Below are positions 15,349 to 26,100 of a stretch of DNA of 58,947 bases, piece by piece. The notes beneath the pieces were generated by a model. The model made no database searches, was not told the DNA's origin, and saw only the letters and a list, made by a program, of their open reading frames with translations. Position numbers and translations under genes: made by a program. The stretch is taken from NCBI RefSeq assembly GCF_004402695.1, contig NZ_SOFL01000001.1:1-58947 (forward strand). The letters are read 5' to 3'. Position 1 is the stretch's first letter, and each line of letters begins with the position of its first letter. The DNA is from Cryobacterium adonitolivorans. Lineage in GTDB: Bacteria; Actinomycetota; Actinomycetes; Actinomycetales; Microbacteriaceae.

Positions 15349-16704
15349 GTGAGCTCCCTCCGCGCCAGAACCGAGTTGCGGCGCCGTGCCACATTGCAGG
15401 CTGCACCCGATGCGGTCACGATGCTCACGCTCTATCTCATCGTCCTCTACGGCATTCCGTCGACGTTGCGCATCAGCACCCTCGGCAGCATGGGCTCCAT
15501 CGGCATTCTTGTGGGCCTCGGTACCCTCATCTGGTGGGCCTGGTACCGGGTTCAGCTGCGCATCCCTCTCGATGAGGCCCGGAACAATCCGGCGCGGATC
15601 GGCGTTTTCGTCCTCGGGGGCGCGCTGCTGCTGAGCTATCTCGCGGCGATGACCCGGGCAATTCCCTCCTCCGAAATCAGCCCGGCCGACACCGGGATGC
15701 TCCGGGCGGCCGCGCTCATCGGGGTCGCGTTGCTCGCCTTGGACGGGCCGCCGAGCATGGAGCGGTTCATGGTCTTCATTCATCGGTTCGCGATCGCCGG
15801 GGGGCTCATTGCGGCCCTCGGACTGGTGCAGTTCATCACCGAGCAATCGTTGGTGGACCAGATTCCCCTTCCCGGTTTCGTGGCGTCGGCGGATTATTCC
15901 AGCCTGGTGCTGCGTGGCGGCCTGACGCGCCCGGCCGGCACGTCAGTGCACCCGCTGGAGTACGCCGTCATCCTCTCGATGGCTCTTCCCGTCACCGTGG
16001 TCTGTGCCTTGCATGCACGACGTGGCCGCGTTGCCCTGTGGGTGACGGCGGGGCTCATCGTGCTCGCTCTCATGCTTTCGAGCTCTCGATCGGCCTACGT
16101 CGGCCTGGCGGCCTCCGTGATTCCGTTGGTCTTCGGGCTCGGGCGCGTAGCACGACGGTGGATCATCGTGGGCGGTGTCGTGCTGGGCGGTTTCGTCTAC
16201 GTTGTCGCGCCCCGGGCTCTGACCAACCTGCGGTACCTGTTCGTGGCCGGCGCCGACGACCCCAGCGTGCAGTCCCGAACCTCCAGTTACTCGGTGATCG
16301 AGACGCTCTTCCCGCACTTTCCCCTCACCGGGCGAGGATTCGGCACGTTCCTGCCCGCCTACCGGATCTTCGACAATGAGTACCTGGTGCTGTTGATGGA
16401 GATCGGAATCGTCGGGTTGGTCGCCGTGATCGGACTCCTGGTCGCCGCGATCGTCGGGGTGCTGCGTGCGCGCACACGCTCCCAGGACACTTTCACGCGC
16501 GATGTGGGTGTAGCCCTGATCGCCTCCCTGGCCGCCGGGGCTGCGCTGTTAGCGCTCTTTGACGCCCTCTCGTTTCCGCAGGCAGCGGGCACTCTGTTCC
16601 TGGTGATCGGGCTATGCGGAGCGTACCGCCGGCTACTCACTCCTGGCATTTCCCTGCCGGACCGGACGCCCGCGAGAGGGCCCCAGGGCACGCAAAATAT
16701 CTGA
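15349..16704 (+). CDS. O-antigen ligase/polymerase-like membrane protein (Wzy_C type)
   Basis: 451 residues, GTG start at 15349 right after the copolymerase stop. Ten or more hydrophobic segments. The large external loop near residues 190-210 has RGGLTRPAGTSVHPLEYA and later LSSSRSAYVGL and FPLTGRGFGTFLPAYR, the pattern of the O-antigen ligase/Wzy_C family (PF04932). In a Gram-positive EPS locus this is the likely repeat-unit polymerase. It works with the Wzx-like flippase at 20589-22055 and the Wzz-like proteins. Confidence 0.88.
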   Translation: MSSLRARTELRRRATLQAAPDAVTMLTLYLIVLYGIPSTLRISTLGSMGSIGILVGLGTLIWWAWYRVQLRIPLDEARNNPARIGVFVLGGALLLSYLAAMTRAIPSSEISPADTGMLRAAALIGVALLALDGPPSMERFMVFIHRFAIAGGLIAALGLVQFITEQSLVDQIPLPGFVASADYSSLVLRGGLTRPAGTSVHPLEYAVILSMALPVTVVCALHARRGRVALWVTAGLIVLALMLSSSRSAYVGLAASVIPLVFGLGRVARRWIIVGGVVLGGFVYVVAPRALTNLRYLFVAGADDPSVQSRTSSYSVIETLFPHFPLTGRGFGTFLPAYRIFDNEYLVLLMEIGIVGLVAVIGLLVAAIVGVLRARTRSQDTFTRDVGVALIASLAAGAALLALFDALSFPQAAGTLFLVIGLCGAYRRLLTPGISLPDRTPARGPQGTQNI

Positions 16705-16773
16705 TGCAAACTCATTTTTGATTTGGGGTCACGGAGTTCGTGGTTTAGCATTGCCGAGGTTACACCAGGCACC

Positions 16774-16788
16774 ACCCCCAAAGGGGGT
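16774..16788. promoter_or_regulatory. Inverted repeat ACCCCC-AAA-GGGGGT
   Basis: A perfect 6-bp inverted repeat with 3-bp spacer, 68 nt before the beta-helix gene start. A 13-of-15 match lies at 29032-29046 and a looser form at 41012-41027, both in other EPS promoter regions. Confidence 0.5.
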
Positions 16789-16855
16789 CAGGACCACGCC
16801 TGAATCCGCTATCAGAAACATGCGGCCAATTCGGTCGCGTAGGAGGATCCACCCG

Positions 16856-18037
16856 ATGACACATATCGGCAAAGCATCGAAGTACACGACAACGAAGACT
16901 CGGCAACGTCCGCTGATCGCCACCGCGATCACCTCTGCGGTGGTCATCGCTGTCGTTACAGGAGGCAGCATAGCCGCTTCCGCACACAATGACAATGGCG
17001 ACTCGACCACGTCATCCGCGTCGGTTCAAAAGAAGAGCTCCAGCGACTCGCGCTGGTGGCAGGACAAAACGAATGACAGGCGAAGCCACGACTCCGAGAA
17101 GCGCACAGCGGGAAGCTCCCAGCCCTACCGGCCCACGCCGACGACACCGCCCGCGACCACCCCACCGGTCACCACGTCACCCGTCGACACGCCGCAGGTG
17201 ACCACGCAGCCGGTGACCACCCCGGCCGTGACCACCCCGGCAGTGGCCGCCCCGGCCGTCGCCGCCCCGGCGCAGTCCGGGACGTGGCCGACCGCGGCGA
17301 CGACCGGTTATCCGGCCGGCACCAACCTCAAGCCCAGTGACGGAATCACGGTCACGACTGACGGTGCCGTCTACGACGGTGTCGAGTTCAACGGCGACGT
17401 CACGATCGAGGCCAACAACGTGACCATCCGCAACTCCAAGGTCAACGGCCGCATCGACATCCGCGCTCCCTATGCGAACCTGCTGGTGCAGCGGGTTGAG
17501 ATCGCCGGCCCCGGCGCCGGCTACACCACGAAGTACCCCGGCATCGGCTATGACAACTTCACCGCGGATGGCGTCAACATCCACGGGTGGGGCGACGGCG
17601 CGATGTTCGACTCGAATGTCACGATCAAGAACTCCTGGATTCACGACATCCCCGTCTCGGGTGATTCGCACAACCAGGCCATCCTGAGCCTCGGTGGCCC
17701 GAACTTCACGATCGTGAACAACCGTCTCGACGCCGGAAACGAGGGCAACTTCACCGCTGCACTCTCCTTCCTGAACCAGTGGGACGCGTTCACGAACACG
17801 CTCGTGCAGGGCAACCTGTTCAACGGCGGCGGCTACTGCGTCTACGGCGGCGGCGAGGACAAGGGCAACGCGGCACGCCCCTCCTCGAACGTTCAGTTCC
17901 TCGACAACACGTTCGGTAGTGAAAAGAACCCCAAGTGCGGCTACTACGGCCCGGTGACCGCGTTCGACGCGGGTGGTGCCGGCAACGTGTGGTCCGGCAA
18001 CGCCATGGCGAACGGAACAGCAGTCACGGCCCCTTGA
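16856..18037 (+). CDS. Secreted right-handed beta-helix protein with Thr/Pro linker
   Basis: 393 residues from ATG 16856, with AGGAGG 9 nt upstream; an in-frame ATG at 16820 has none. Signal peptide or anchor about residues 22-43 ending near AASA; then a linker with repeated TTP(A/V)VT units (about 90-140); then a parallel beta-helix (about 150-393) with turns such as NVTIRNSKVNGRIDI and FTIVNNRLDAGN, and a GGYCVYGG...CGYYGPVTAFD end. Pectate-lyase-like folds bind or cleave polysaccharide; no catalytic set can be assigned. Its C-terminus closely resembles that of the gene at 31763-32755. Confidence 0.85.
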   Translation: MTHIGKASKYTTTKTRQRPLIATAITSAVVIAVVTGGSIAASAHNDNGDSTTSSASVQKKSSSDSRWWQDKTNDRRSHDSEKRTAGSSQPYRPTPTTPPATTPPVTTSPVDTPQVTTQPVTTPAVTTPAVAAPAVAAPAQSGTWPTAATTGYPAGTNLKPSDGITVTTDGAVYDGVEFNGDVTIEANNVTIRNSKVNGRIDIRAPYANLLVQRVEIAGPGAGYTTKYPGIGYDNFTADGVNIHGWGDGAMFDSNVTIKNSWIHDIPVSGDSHNQAILSLGGPNFTIVNNRLDAGNEGNFTAALSFLNQWDAFTNTLVQGNLFNGGGYCVYGGGEDKGNAARPSSNVQFLDNTFGSEKNPKCGYYGPVTAFDAGGAGNVWSGNAMANGTAVTAP

Positions 18038-18061
18038 CGGGTTCAGCCCCGTAAGTACACT

Positions 18062-18091
18062 GGCGGCATCCCGGACTCCCGGGGTGCCGCC
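18062..18091 (+). terminator. Strong hairpin after the beta-helix gene
   Basis: Stem GGCGGCATCCCGG / CCGGGGTGCCGCC (13 bp, one wobble), loop ACTC. There is no T-run, so termination may be inefficient or factor-dependent; it could act as an attenuator before the next gene. Confidence 0.6.
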
Positions 18092-18114
18092 GTCTGTGTA
18101 CTCAAGGGGCAAAC

Positions 18115-18162
18115 ATGATCCGTTGTCCGCTGTGGCAGCATCCTCGCTGGGCTCAGCGATGA
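18115..18162 (+). CDS. Possible 15-residue leader ORF coupled to the GT2 gene
   Basis: ATG at 18115 is preceded by AAGGGG at 5 nt; the ORF (MIRCPLWQHPRWAQR) ends in a TGA that overlaps the ATG of the following GT2 gene (ATGA). The GT2 gene itself lacks a good ribosome site, so translation of this small ORF may deliver ribosomes to it. No homology can be judged at this length. Confidence 0.4.
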   Translation: MIRCPLWQHPRWAQR

Positions 18163-18995
18163 ATGATATCCGTGCGTCCATAGTGATCGCCGCGCACAAT
18201 GAGGAGCAGGTCATTGCCCGCACCCTCGAAGCCCTGACGCCCAGCATCCGCTCGGGCGGGTTCGAGGTGCTGGTCGTGTGCAACGGTTGCACCGATCGCA
18301 CCGCGGAGATCGCGCGCGGGTTCGCCGGGGTCACCGTGGTCGAACTCGACATCGCCTCGAAGGTCGCCGCGTTGCGAGAGGGCGACCGCCTGGCCGGCCC
18401 CGGAGCACGTATCTACCTCGATGCGGACATCGTCCTGACCAGCCGGGCCGCGACGGATGTCGCCGCGGCGCTCACGACGGGCGCCCTGGCCGCGCGCCCG
18501 CCGCGCAGTTTCGATGTGCACCACGCGGCTTGGGTCGTGCGACGCTGGTACGCCCTGCGACAGAGCCTGCCGTCGATCTCGGGCACCTTGTGGGGTGCGG
18601 GCTGCTATGCCCTCTCAGAAGGCGGACGCGCCCGATTCACCGAGTTCCCCGACATCCTCTCCGACGATCTCTTCGTGCACAGCCTGTTCTCCGCTGACGA
18701 GATCGTCATCGTCGCGACCGACCCCGTGGTCATCACCACGCCGCGACGCACCGCCGATCTTCTGCGCATCCTTCGACGGCATCACCGCACGCAGGGCGAG
18801 GTTGCCCCCGCGGTCTCCCCGACTGGCGGGCGGGCCAGCCAGCTCAGTGACATCCGCGCGCTATTGCGTAGGAATCCGATGCGCATCGTCGATGTCGGCG
18901 TGTATGTCGTGACCATCGCCTACGCGAGGATGCTCGCGCGCGCCGGAAGCAATGTGGGCTGGGAACGCGATGCGAGTTCGCGCGAGGCTCACTGA
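18159..18995 (+). CDS. GT2 family glycosyltransferase
   Basis: 278 residues. N-terminal GT-A fold: ASIVIAAHNEEQVIARTLEAL, VVCNGCTDRTAEIA, and the metal-binding YLDADIVLT; an acceptor-side region WGAGCYALSEGG...DDLFVH follows. No membrane helices predicted apart from a weak hydrophobic C-terminal stretch. It transfers a sugar from an NDP donor to the lipid-linked EPS intermediate. Start ATG 18159 is chosen because of the N-terminal fold; the ribosome site is weak and a small upstream ORF overlaps it. Confidence 0.88.
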   Translation: MNDIRASIVIAAHNEEQVIARTLEALTPSIRSGGFEVLVVCNGCTDRTAEIARGFAGVTVVELDIASKVAALREGDRLAGPGARIYLDADIVLTSRAATDVAAALTTGALAARPPRSFDVHHAAWVVRRWYALRQSLPSISGTLWGAGCYALSEGGRARFTEFPDILSDDLFVHSLFSADEIVIVATDPVVITTPRRTADLLRILRRHHRTQGEVAPAVSPTGGRASQLSDIRALLRRNPMRIVDVGVYVVTIAYARMLARAGSNVGWERDASSREAH

Positions 18996-19117
18996 GCGCT
19001 CCGCAACCACCCGACCCGGATGCCGAGGAAGACTCACCTCCCACTGGCGGGTGCGGGCAAGGTTCGCTACTGTGTGCGCCACCACGCAGGACGCGTGCGC
19101 CGAGGGGAGTCACACCT

Positions 19118-20494
19118 GTGCCAACAAATCGAGTGCTCATCATCGTGCAGAACCTGCCGGTGCCCCTGGATCGACGCGTCTGGCTGGAGTGCAACGCACT
19201 CGCCGCGCAGGGGTACACGGTGTCGGTGATCTGTCCGAAGGGGCCGGGTGATGGTTCGTATGAGTTGCTCGACGGCATCGCCATCTACAAGTACCGGCCC
19301 AGTCCGGAGGCGCGGGGCGTGTTCGGATTCGCACTGGAGTTCACCTGGTGCTGGATTCTCACTGCTCTGCTGTCCCTCCGGGTGCGCCGCGAGCGCGGCT
19401 TCGACGTCATCCAGGCCTGCAACCCGCCAGACACGTACTGGCTGCTGGCCTGGCTCTGGCGGGCACGGGGCGTGCGATTCATCTTCGATCAGCACGATCT
19501 CAACCCCGAGCTGTTTCTCTCCCGGTTCGGCAAGCCGTCATCGCCCGCGGCGCGCATCGAGTATCGGGGATTGCTGTGGTTGGAGCGAATGACCTACCGG
19601 ATCGCCGACCGGGTGATCTCTACGAACGGCTCCTACAAGGCAGTGGCCGAGAGGAGAGGCCATCGCGACCCTGCGACGGTGACCGTGGTTCGCAGCGGCC
19701 CGGACACCCGGGTCATGCGGCCCGTCTACCCCGACCCGGCCATCCGTGGTGACGCGGACGCCTTGCTGTGCTACCTGGGCATCATGGGGCCACAGGACGG
19801 CGTAGAGACCATGCTCGACCTCATGCACGAGCTGGTGCACAAACGGGGCCGTGTGGGCCTGCACGCTGTGCTGCTGGGCTTTGGTGACTGCCTCGAGGAC
19901 CTCAAGGCCCGCAGCACGGAGTTGGGTCTCGACGGCAACGTGCGCTTCACCGGTCGGGTCGGGCCGTCCGAGATCGCCCAGTATCTGAGCGCGGCCGACA
20001 TCGGCATCGGTCCCGACCAGAAGACCCCACTGAACGACCTTTCCACGATGAACAAGACGATGGAATACATGGCATACGCCCTCCCGTCCGTCTCGGTCGA
20101 TCTGGTCGAGACCCGCGTCTCGGCGGGCGACGCCGGCGTCCTCGTGGCTTCGGGCGACATCAGCGCATTCGCCGACGCGGTCGAAGCGCTCCTCGACGAC
20201 CCGGCGCGTCGCGTCCGGCTCGGTCTCGCCGCACGACGTCGGGTCTCTGAGCACCTCGACTGGCGCCCCCAGGCGCGCGCCTACGTCGGCGTCTTCGACT
20301 CCCTGCTGGACTCACCGCCCGACGCCACCAAGCTCACGGCCTGGCCCTTCGGCAGCTCAGAGAAGGAGCTGCCCGCCACCGCACGGTACGTCGATCTGGA
20401 CGACGAGACTGAGTTGGCGCGCTTCATCCAGGACCGTTGCGCCCTGCCGGTGCGAGTCGCCGAAGCACCCCTGGTCACGAGAGACACCGACTAG
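19118..20494 (+). CDS. GT4 family glycosyltransferase
   Basis: 458 residues, GTG start with GAGGGGAG 8 nt upstream. GT-B fold: N-terminal RVLIIVQNLPVPLDRRVWLECNALAAQGYTV split over a Rossmann half, FDQHDLNPELF in the linker, C-terminal half with LGIMGPQDGVETML and the donor-site region GIGPDQKTPLNDLSTMNKTMEYMAYALPSV (E-x7-E type). Cytoplasmic EPS elongation enzyme. An extra C-terminal 60 residues is longer than the usual family end. Confidence 0.9.
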   Translation: MPTNRVLIIVQNLPVPLDRRVWLECNALAAQGYTVSVICPKGPGDGSYELLDGIAIYKYRPSPEARGVFGFALEFTWCWILTALLSLRVRRERGFDVIQACNPPDTYWLLAWLWRARGVRFIFDQHDLNPELFLSRFGKPSSPAARIEYRGLLWLERMTYRIADRVISTNGSYKAVAERRGHRDPATVTVVRSGPDTRVMRPVYPDPAIRGDADALLCYLGIMGPQDGVETMLDLMHELVHKRGRVGLHAVLLGFGDCLEDLKARSTELGLDGNVRFTGRVGPSEIAQYLSAADIGIGPDQKTPLNDLSTMNKTMEYMAYALPSVSVDLVETRVSAGDAGVLVASGDISAFADAVEALLDDPARRVRLGLAARRRVSEHLDWRPQARAYVGVFDSLLDSPPDATKLTAWPFGSSEKELPATARYVDLDDETELARFIQDRCALPVRVAEAPLVTRDTD

Positions 20495-20588
20495 AAGCCG
20501 CGGGTGCCGCGCCGCTATGCGGGTGGCGCAGCGCTCCCGGAGGTGTGCTGGGCGACGAAACGGGCGTGGATCAACCGGCACCGTTCAG

Positions 20589-22055
20589 CTAGGCCCCGGC
20601 AGGCTGGTCCGGAACGGCCCGCGCTTCGCGCCACAGTTTCCTCCACACGGGGACCGTGACCGCCAGGTAGGCCAGCAGGCCGCTCAGTCCGCCGGCAATC
20701 AGCGCCAGCCAGGGGCTGTCGACCAACGACGCAACGAGCGCCGCGATGACCGCGGCGAGAACGGCTGCCGCGGCCAGGGGCAGGAACGCCCAGAGCTGAG
20801 CGGACACCCGCGCGCCCAGCACCCGCGAAATTGTGACCATGTAGAGCGGCACCACCACGAGCCACGCAACGACCGCATGCGCCCAGCCCGCTCCGGCGAT
20901 GCCGAAGAGTTCAACCCCGAGCATCATGGCCGGGATGAGAGCGATCAGCCAGACGGCCTGCACCCAGAGCAGACCGCCCGTGCGCCCAGCTCCGACACTG
21001 AGGTCGGCGAAGAGCTCGGACAGGATCCGGGCTGCGCCGAAGACACCGAGGCCGAGCAGCGCCACCGCGGCGGGCGCCCAGCGTTCTCCGTAGAGGGCCG
21101 TCATCAGTGCGGTGCCGAGGGCGCCGATCATCGCACACACCGGGAACGCCGCCCAGGCGATGCCCTGCACCAGACGAGGAGTGAGTGCGGCCAGCTGCCC
21201 ACCGGCGGCAAGGCGCCCGAACGCCGGCACCGCCACGGTGCGGATGATCGTCGTCAGCACGGTACTCGGCAGCGCGGCGAGGTTGAACGCGATGAGGTAG
21301 AGCCCCAACTCCTGGGGTCCCAGCTCCCGCCCCACGACGATGTAGTCGACGTTCAAGAGTATGAAGGCCAGGAAATTCGCTCCAGCTAGGGGCAGGCCGA
21401 GTCTGAGCAGACCCGGCAACTCGACGCGGTTCCAGCCGGGGAGGTAGCGGCGGGGAACGATGATCCAGTAGCCGATGGTGGACACCGTCTGCCCGATCAC
21501 TCGGGACCAGGCGAGGGCCATGGCCCCCCAGCCGATCATGGCAAGCGGCACCGCAATCAGCATCGTGACTGCGATCGCACCGATATCGACGACGAGCCGT
21601 CGTTTCTGCAGGAAGTCCCGCCAGACCAGCGCCGTGGGCACCGAGGCGAAGGATGCGAGGATCACGCTCAGCGCCATGACCTGGATGACGGGGGTGGCGC
21701 TCGCGTCACCGAGTGCAGTCGCCAGCCATGGCGCGGTCACGACCATGGTGATGGTGAGCAGTGCGCCGGTGACCAGCGAGAGGGTGAACACTGTCGGTGC
21801 TATCGCGTCCGGGTTGCGGTCACCCCGGGCTATTGACGCCGTCGTGCCCAGTTCGGTGATGTTCAGCGCGATGGTCTGTGCGACGAGGGCGACCGCGAGG
21901 GCCCCGAACTCCTCTGGGGCAAGGATGCGGGCGAGGATGAGGGTCGTCAGGAATTGGAGGAGCTTGGAAAGCGCGACGTTGAGAGACCCCCACGCCGATC
22001 CCCCCTGTACCCGGGACCGGAGGGAGAGCTCCGGAGTGACGTCCGCCCTGGTCAC
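20589..22055 (-). CDS. Wzx-like polysaccharide flippase (MOP superfamily)
   Basis: 488 residues with about 12-14 membrane segments. N-terminus GGSAWGSLNVALSKLLQFLTTLILARILAPEEFG is the typical polysaccharide_synt/MOP opening. It would flip lipid-linked repeat units to the outside for the Wzy-like protein. The GTG start overlaps the upstream GT2 stop by GTGA. Third gene of the unit starting with the 1902-residue secreted protein. Confidence 0.92.
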   Translation of the reverse strand: MTRADVTPELSLRSRVQGGSAWGSLNVALSKLLQFLTTLILARILAPEEFGALAVALVAQTIALNITELGTTASIARGDRNPDAIAPTVFTLSLVTGALLTITMVVTAPWLATALGDASATPVIQVMALSVILASFASVPTALVWRDFLQKRRLVVDIGAIAVTMLIAVPLAMIGWGAMALAWSRVIGQTVSTIGYWIIVPRRYLPGWNRVELPGLLRLGLPLAGANFLAFILLNVDYIVVGRELGPQELGLYLIAFNLAALPSTVLTTIIRTVAVPAFGRLAAGGQLAALTPRLVQGIAWAAFPVCAMIGALGTALMTALYGERWAPAAVALLGLGVFGAARILSELFADLSVGAGRTGGLLWVQAVWLIALIPAMMLGVELFGIAGAGWAHAVVAWLVVVPLYMVTISRVLGARVSAQLWAFLPLAAAAVLAAVIAALVASLVDSPWLALIAGGLSGLLAYLAVTVPVWRKLWREARAVPDQPAGA

Positions 22056-23119
22056 GCGATCCCAGCAACCTCGGAGAGCACACCGCGCACCCTGTCGAGC
22101 TGGGTGCGGCCGCGCTCGATCGCCCGTTGGGTGGGAGCGGGTGTTTTGCCACTGGACTGTCGTGAGACCCTCCAGCTGATGCGCCGGGCGGACGCCGATC
22201 CCGGCGACAGTTCCTCGGCCAGGGCGAGCAGGGCTTGTATCTCGCCCAGGCGCGCCCCACGGTCGAGTTCACGCTGCGCGAGGACGCTGGCCTGCCGGGC
22301 GATTGCCTGCCTCGTCCGTTCAATAAGTCGATCCGAAGCCGGCACCAACGGTGCGAGCTCCGGGCCGTTGATGACCTCGAAGGCGCTGAGCCGATGACGC
22401 ATGTCGACGGCCATCGTCGCAAACTGCGTGAGGTGCATGTTGGCCCCGTGCATTCGGTAGAAGGCCTGGGGGCGGCCGTTCACCCGTGCGACGTCCCATC
22501 GTGCCGCCGTGCGCAGCCAGTACTCGAGATCACCGGAATGCGGCAGGAGGGGGTTGTAGCCGCCGGTCTCGCGAAGCGCCCGGGTGCGCATGACGACCTC
22601 GGGGGACACAATCAGGTTGCGACCCCGGGAGGCGGTCCAGTCGATCCACTCTCGCCCGTCCCACACGCTCCAGGTCTCCGGCAACGGCCGGTGTCGGGGC
22701 ACGGGGTCGTCAGAGAAGACCGAGGCGTGCCCGTAGACCAACCCGACACCGGGGAAACGGTCCATCAACCGGGTAGCGCGGCCGAGCGCACCCGGGGCCA
22801 CCAGATCGTCGGCCGAGACAAGTGTGATGTACTCGGTGTTCACGGCGGCCAGTCCGTCGTTGTAGGTCTGGATGTGTCCGCGGTTTCGGGAGTGGATGAT
22901 CGCGCTGACGTGGGACGGGTTGGCCGCGGCGAGCCGTCGAGCGACATCGCCCGATCCGTCGGGTGACGCATCATCGACGATGATGACGTGGGCGTCGACA
23001 TCGCTCTGGGAAAGTGCGCTGTCGACGAGATCCGGCAGGAATAGGCCGTAGTTGTAACACGGGATCACCACTGTGACCGAGGCGCGACGGCCAGGCCGGC
23101 CTGGCCGCACGAGCTTCAT
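22052..23119 (-). CDS. GT2 family glycosyltransferase
   Basis: 355 residues, ATG 23119 after GGAAGGGGG. GT-A fold with SVTVVIPCYNYGLFLPDLVDSAL, IIVDDASPDGSGDVA and the metal site VSADDLVAPGALG; WLRTAARWDVA marks the acceptor part. The C-terminal 90 residues are helical and basic. It lies 16 nt downstream of the giant secreted protein and overlaps the flippase gene. Confidence 0.9.
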   Translation of the reverse strand: MKLVRPGRPGRRASVTVVIPCYNYGLFLPDLVDSALSQSDVDAHVIIVDDASPDGSGDVARRLAAANPSHVSAIIHSRNRGHIQTYNDGLAAVNTEYITLVSADDLVAPGALGRATRLMDRFPGVGLVYGHASVFSDDPVPRHRPLPETWSVWDGREWIDWTASRGRNLIVSPEVVMRTRALRETGGYNPLLPHSGDLEYWLRTAARWDVARVNGRPQAFYRMHGANMHLTQFATMAVDMRHRLSAFEVINGPELAPLVPASDRLIERTRQAIARQASVLAQRELDRGARLGEIQALLALAEELSPGSASARRISWRVSRQSSGKTPAPTQRAIERGRTQLDRVRGVLSEVAGIA

Positions 23120-23135
23120 GAGCGCCCCCTTCCGG

Positions 23136-26100
23136 TCACGGGGTCCTGCTGAAGAGCACGTCGACCAGAAAGCTGTCGTTCGAGGCCTGATCGGGATTTC
23201 CGTAGCCGTAGACGCCCGCTGACGGTGCCGATGACAGGAAGCCGTTCACGACCGGGAGGGCCAGACCGTTCGGCACCCGCGCGTATCTTCCGTTCGGGCT
23301 GCTCACCGTGACGCGGTACTCCGCACCGAGGGTGAGTTCGATCGCCGGGCTCACCGCGCCGGTCCGCCATCCGTTTTTCGCCTTCTCTGTGAATGCGACC
23401 GTCGCGATCAGCTTTCCGTCGGGGCCCCACAGGTATCCGGTGTGAGATTCCTGATCGTCAGCGCCCACGTACACCCGGATGCCGGAGACAGCGCCCGCAA
23501 CGGAGGCAGTGAAACGCGTGCCGACCTGCAGGGCCGGATCGTCATCGGTGCGGGAGAGCGATTCCGGCAGGAAGGATGCGGAGTCCTCGATGGCCGGCAC
23601 GTCGGCCGTGGTGAAACGCCAATCAGAAATGGTGTTCTTGTCAACGGTCACCGCCGCCCGGTAGCTCGTAGCCCACGCCAGCGGGTCCGTCGCCGTGAAG
23701 TGCACGACGCCCGTGACCGGGTCGTAGCTCGACTCACCGGCGACGTCGCCGGCCAGGCCCGTGACGGCGATCGACGCGGTTTTCACACCGGATACCGTCG
23801 CCGACACCACGACGGTGGGGCTGACCCCTGTGGCGTCGACGGAAGGGGAAGACGCGGATACGCCCGGAGGTTCTGGAGCCGACTCGGGCGTCGGTGTGGG
23901 TGTCGGCGTCGGCGTCGGCGTCGACTTCTCGCTAGGGGTGGGTGTCGGCGTCGACTCGGGCGTCGGTGTGGGTGTCGGCGTGGCCTCGGGTGTCAGTTTC
24001 AGCTCGGGTGTGGGTGTCGGCGTCGTCTCGGGTGCCGGCGCCGGGATGGCCCGTGCGGCTGGGGGCACCGCGCTTCCGGTGGTGAAGACGACATCTACCA
24101 GGTAGCTGGTTGCCCTGTAGCTCGACGCGGGCATCGCCCCTCCCGCTCCGTAGGCGTAGCGCCCGTTGGTGACGGTGTCCGCGGTGATCGGGCCGCTCGT
24201 CCTCTGCGTGGCGAAGTAGTTCGCACTGGCGGAGTAACGGCCAACCGGTGCGTAGTACGACACGACGTAGCGCTCGCCGGGAGTGAGCGCCACCGGGGTC
24301 GCGAGGGAGGCTGTCTGCCAACCGCTGGCGGATTCCCCGGTGAAAGTCACGGTTGCCAGCCTGGTGCCGGTCGACGACCACAGGGAACCCGTGTGGGTGC
24401 CAGAGTTTCCGCTGCCCTTATAGAAGCGGATCGCGGTCACCGAACCCGGCTGGGAGACGGTGAATGCCGTGCCTAGCTCGATCCCCGTTGTGCCGTCGTT
24501 GACCGAGTCGATCGTGGGCGTCGTCGTTCCCAGCAGGGTGAACTCCCCACTCGGCGCCGGCGCAGTGGCGGTTGTGAACGACCACGTTCCGCCGGACGGC
24601 ACGCTGCCCGCAATCCCGACCGTCGCCGTGTACTGGGTGGCCCAGCCGAGTACCGCGGCCGGCGTGAACCTGACGGTTCGGGTCGCCGCGTCGTATGACG
24701 AGGTGCCGGCGACATTACCCGCAGGCCCGCTGAGTGCGAGTGTAGGGTCCTGCGGGAGAGTTCCGGCAGAGAGCACGGCCGTAACCGCACCGGATGGGCT
24801 GACCGCCGTCGCGTTCGCGGCGGGTGCGGTGGACGTCACCGTCACCGGAGCCGGAGGCGGCGGCGTGGCAGAAGTTCGGAACTGCACGTCGACGAAGTAG
24901 TTCGATGCCTTCCAACTTGACGTCGGGAAGCCGCCGGTCGCCCCGTAGAGGTATAGGCCGTTCGCTGCGGTGTCGGCGGTCAGCGGACCCTGGCTTCGAA
25001 GCAGCGAGAAGTAGTCGGGCGTGTGCGAGTAGCGTCCGTTGGGTGCCAGGTAGGAGACGACATAGCGCACCCCTGGCGTCAGGGTGTATGGCGTCGCGAG
25101 GGTGGCCGTCTGCCATCCACCGGCCGTTTCACCGGTGAACGTCACCGACGCGAGCTTTGCTCCGGCGGCCGACCAGAGGGTGCCGACGTGGGTTCCGGTG
25201 TTGCCTGTTCCCTTATAGAAACGGATGGCGGTGACTTGTCCCGGCTGTGAGACGGCGAAGGCCATACCCAGTTCGACGGGCCCGCTGTCATCTGTGGACG
25301 GGACGGTGGGGGTCTCCGTGCCCAGCAGTGTGAACGTGCCCTCCACGGGAGTGTCAGCGGCCGTTGTGAACGACCAGTTGCCCCCTGCGGGTACGGTTCC
25401 GGAGATAGACACCGTCGCCGTGTGCGCGGTCGACTGCGCCAGGACGGAGGACGGTGTGAAGGTGATCGTGCGGGTGGCGGGAGCGTAGGTCGACGTGCCG
25501 GGCACGGCCCCTGCCGAGGTGGTCAATCCGATTTGCGGGATTGTGCCGGTGGGCACGGCGGCGGACAGTACCGCCGTCACCAGGCTCGAGAGTGGTACCG
25601 CGGTCTGGTTCGCTGCGGGGCTGACCAGGGAGACGGAAACCGGCTGGGGCGGGATCACGCCGTCGGTCACGAAGACGACATCGACGAAGTAGTTCGTCGA
25701 CGACGTTGACGTCGGGGTTCCGGTTCCGTATGTGTAGCGCCCGGCAGTGGCGGCCACGGACAGTGGGCCTCGCGTGAACCCGGCGTTGAATGCGCCGATC
25801 GTCGCCGAATACTTGCCGGTGGTGGATTGATAGGAGGCGGTGTAGCTCGATCCGGCCTGGACCGGAACCGGCTGGGCGAAATACACGGTTTGCCATCCGG
25901 CCGCGGATTCCGCCAGGAATGTCGCGGAGGCCAGAGCCTGACCGGTGCTGCTCCACAGGGTGCCGACGTGCACGCCTGTGTTGCCGGGACCCTTGTAGAA
26001 CTTGATTCCGGCGATGGCGCCGGTGGCGCCCGCCGTGAACTGCACCCCGAGGGTGACCGGACTGTCGTTCACTTGCGCAATGGCGGGTGTCGCGGCCGCA

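Noticed and set aside
23886..24045. CRISPR-like regular repeats
   Set aside because: They are in-frame PT/PTPE codon repeats of the giant secreted protein, without spacers of constant length.
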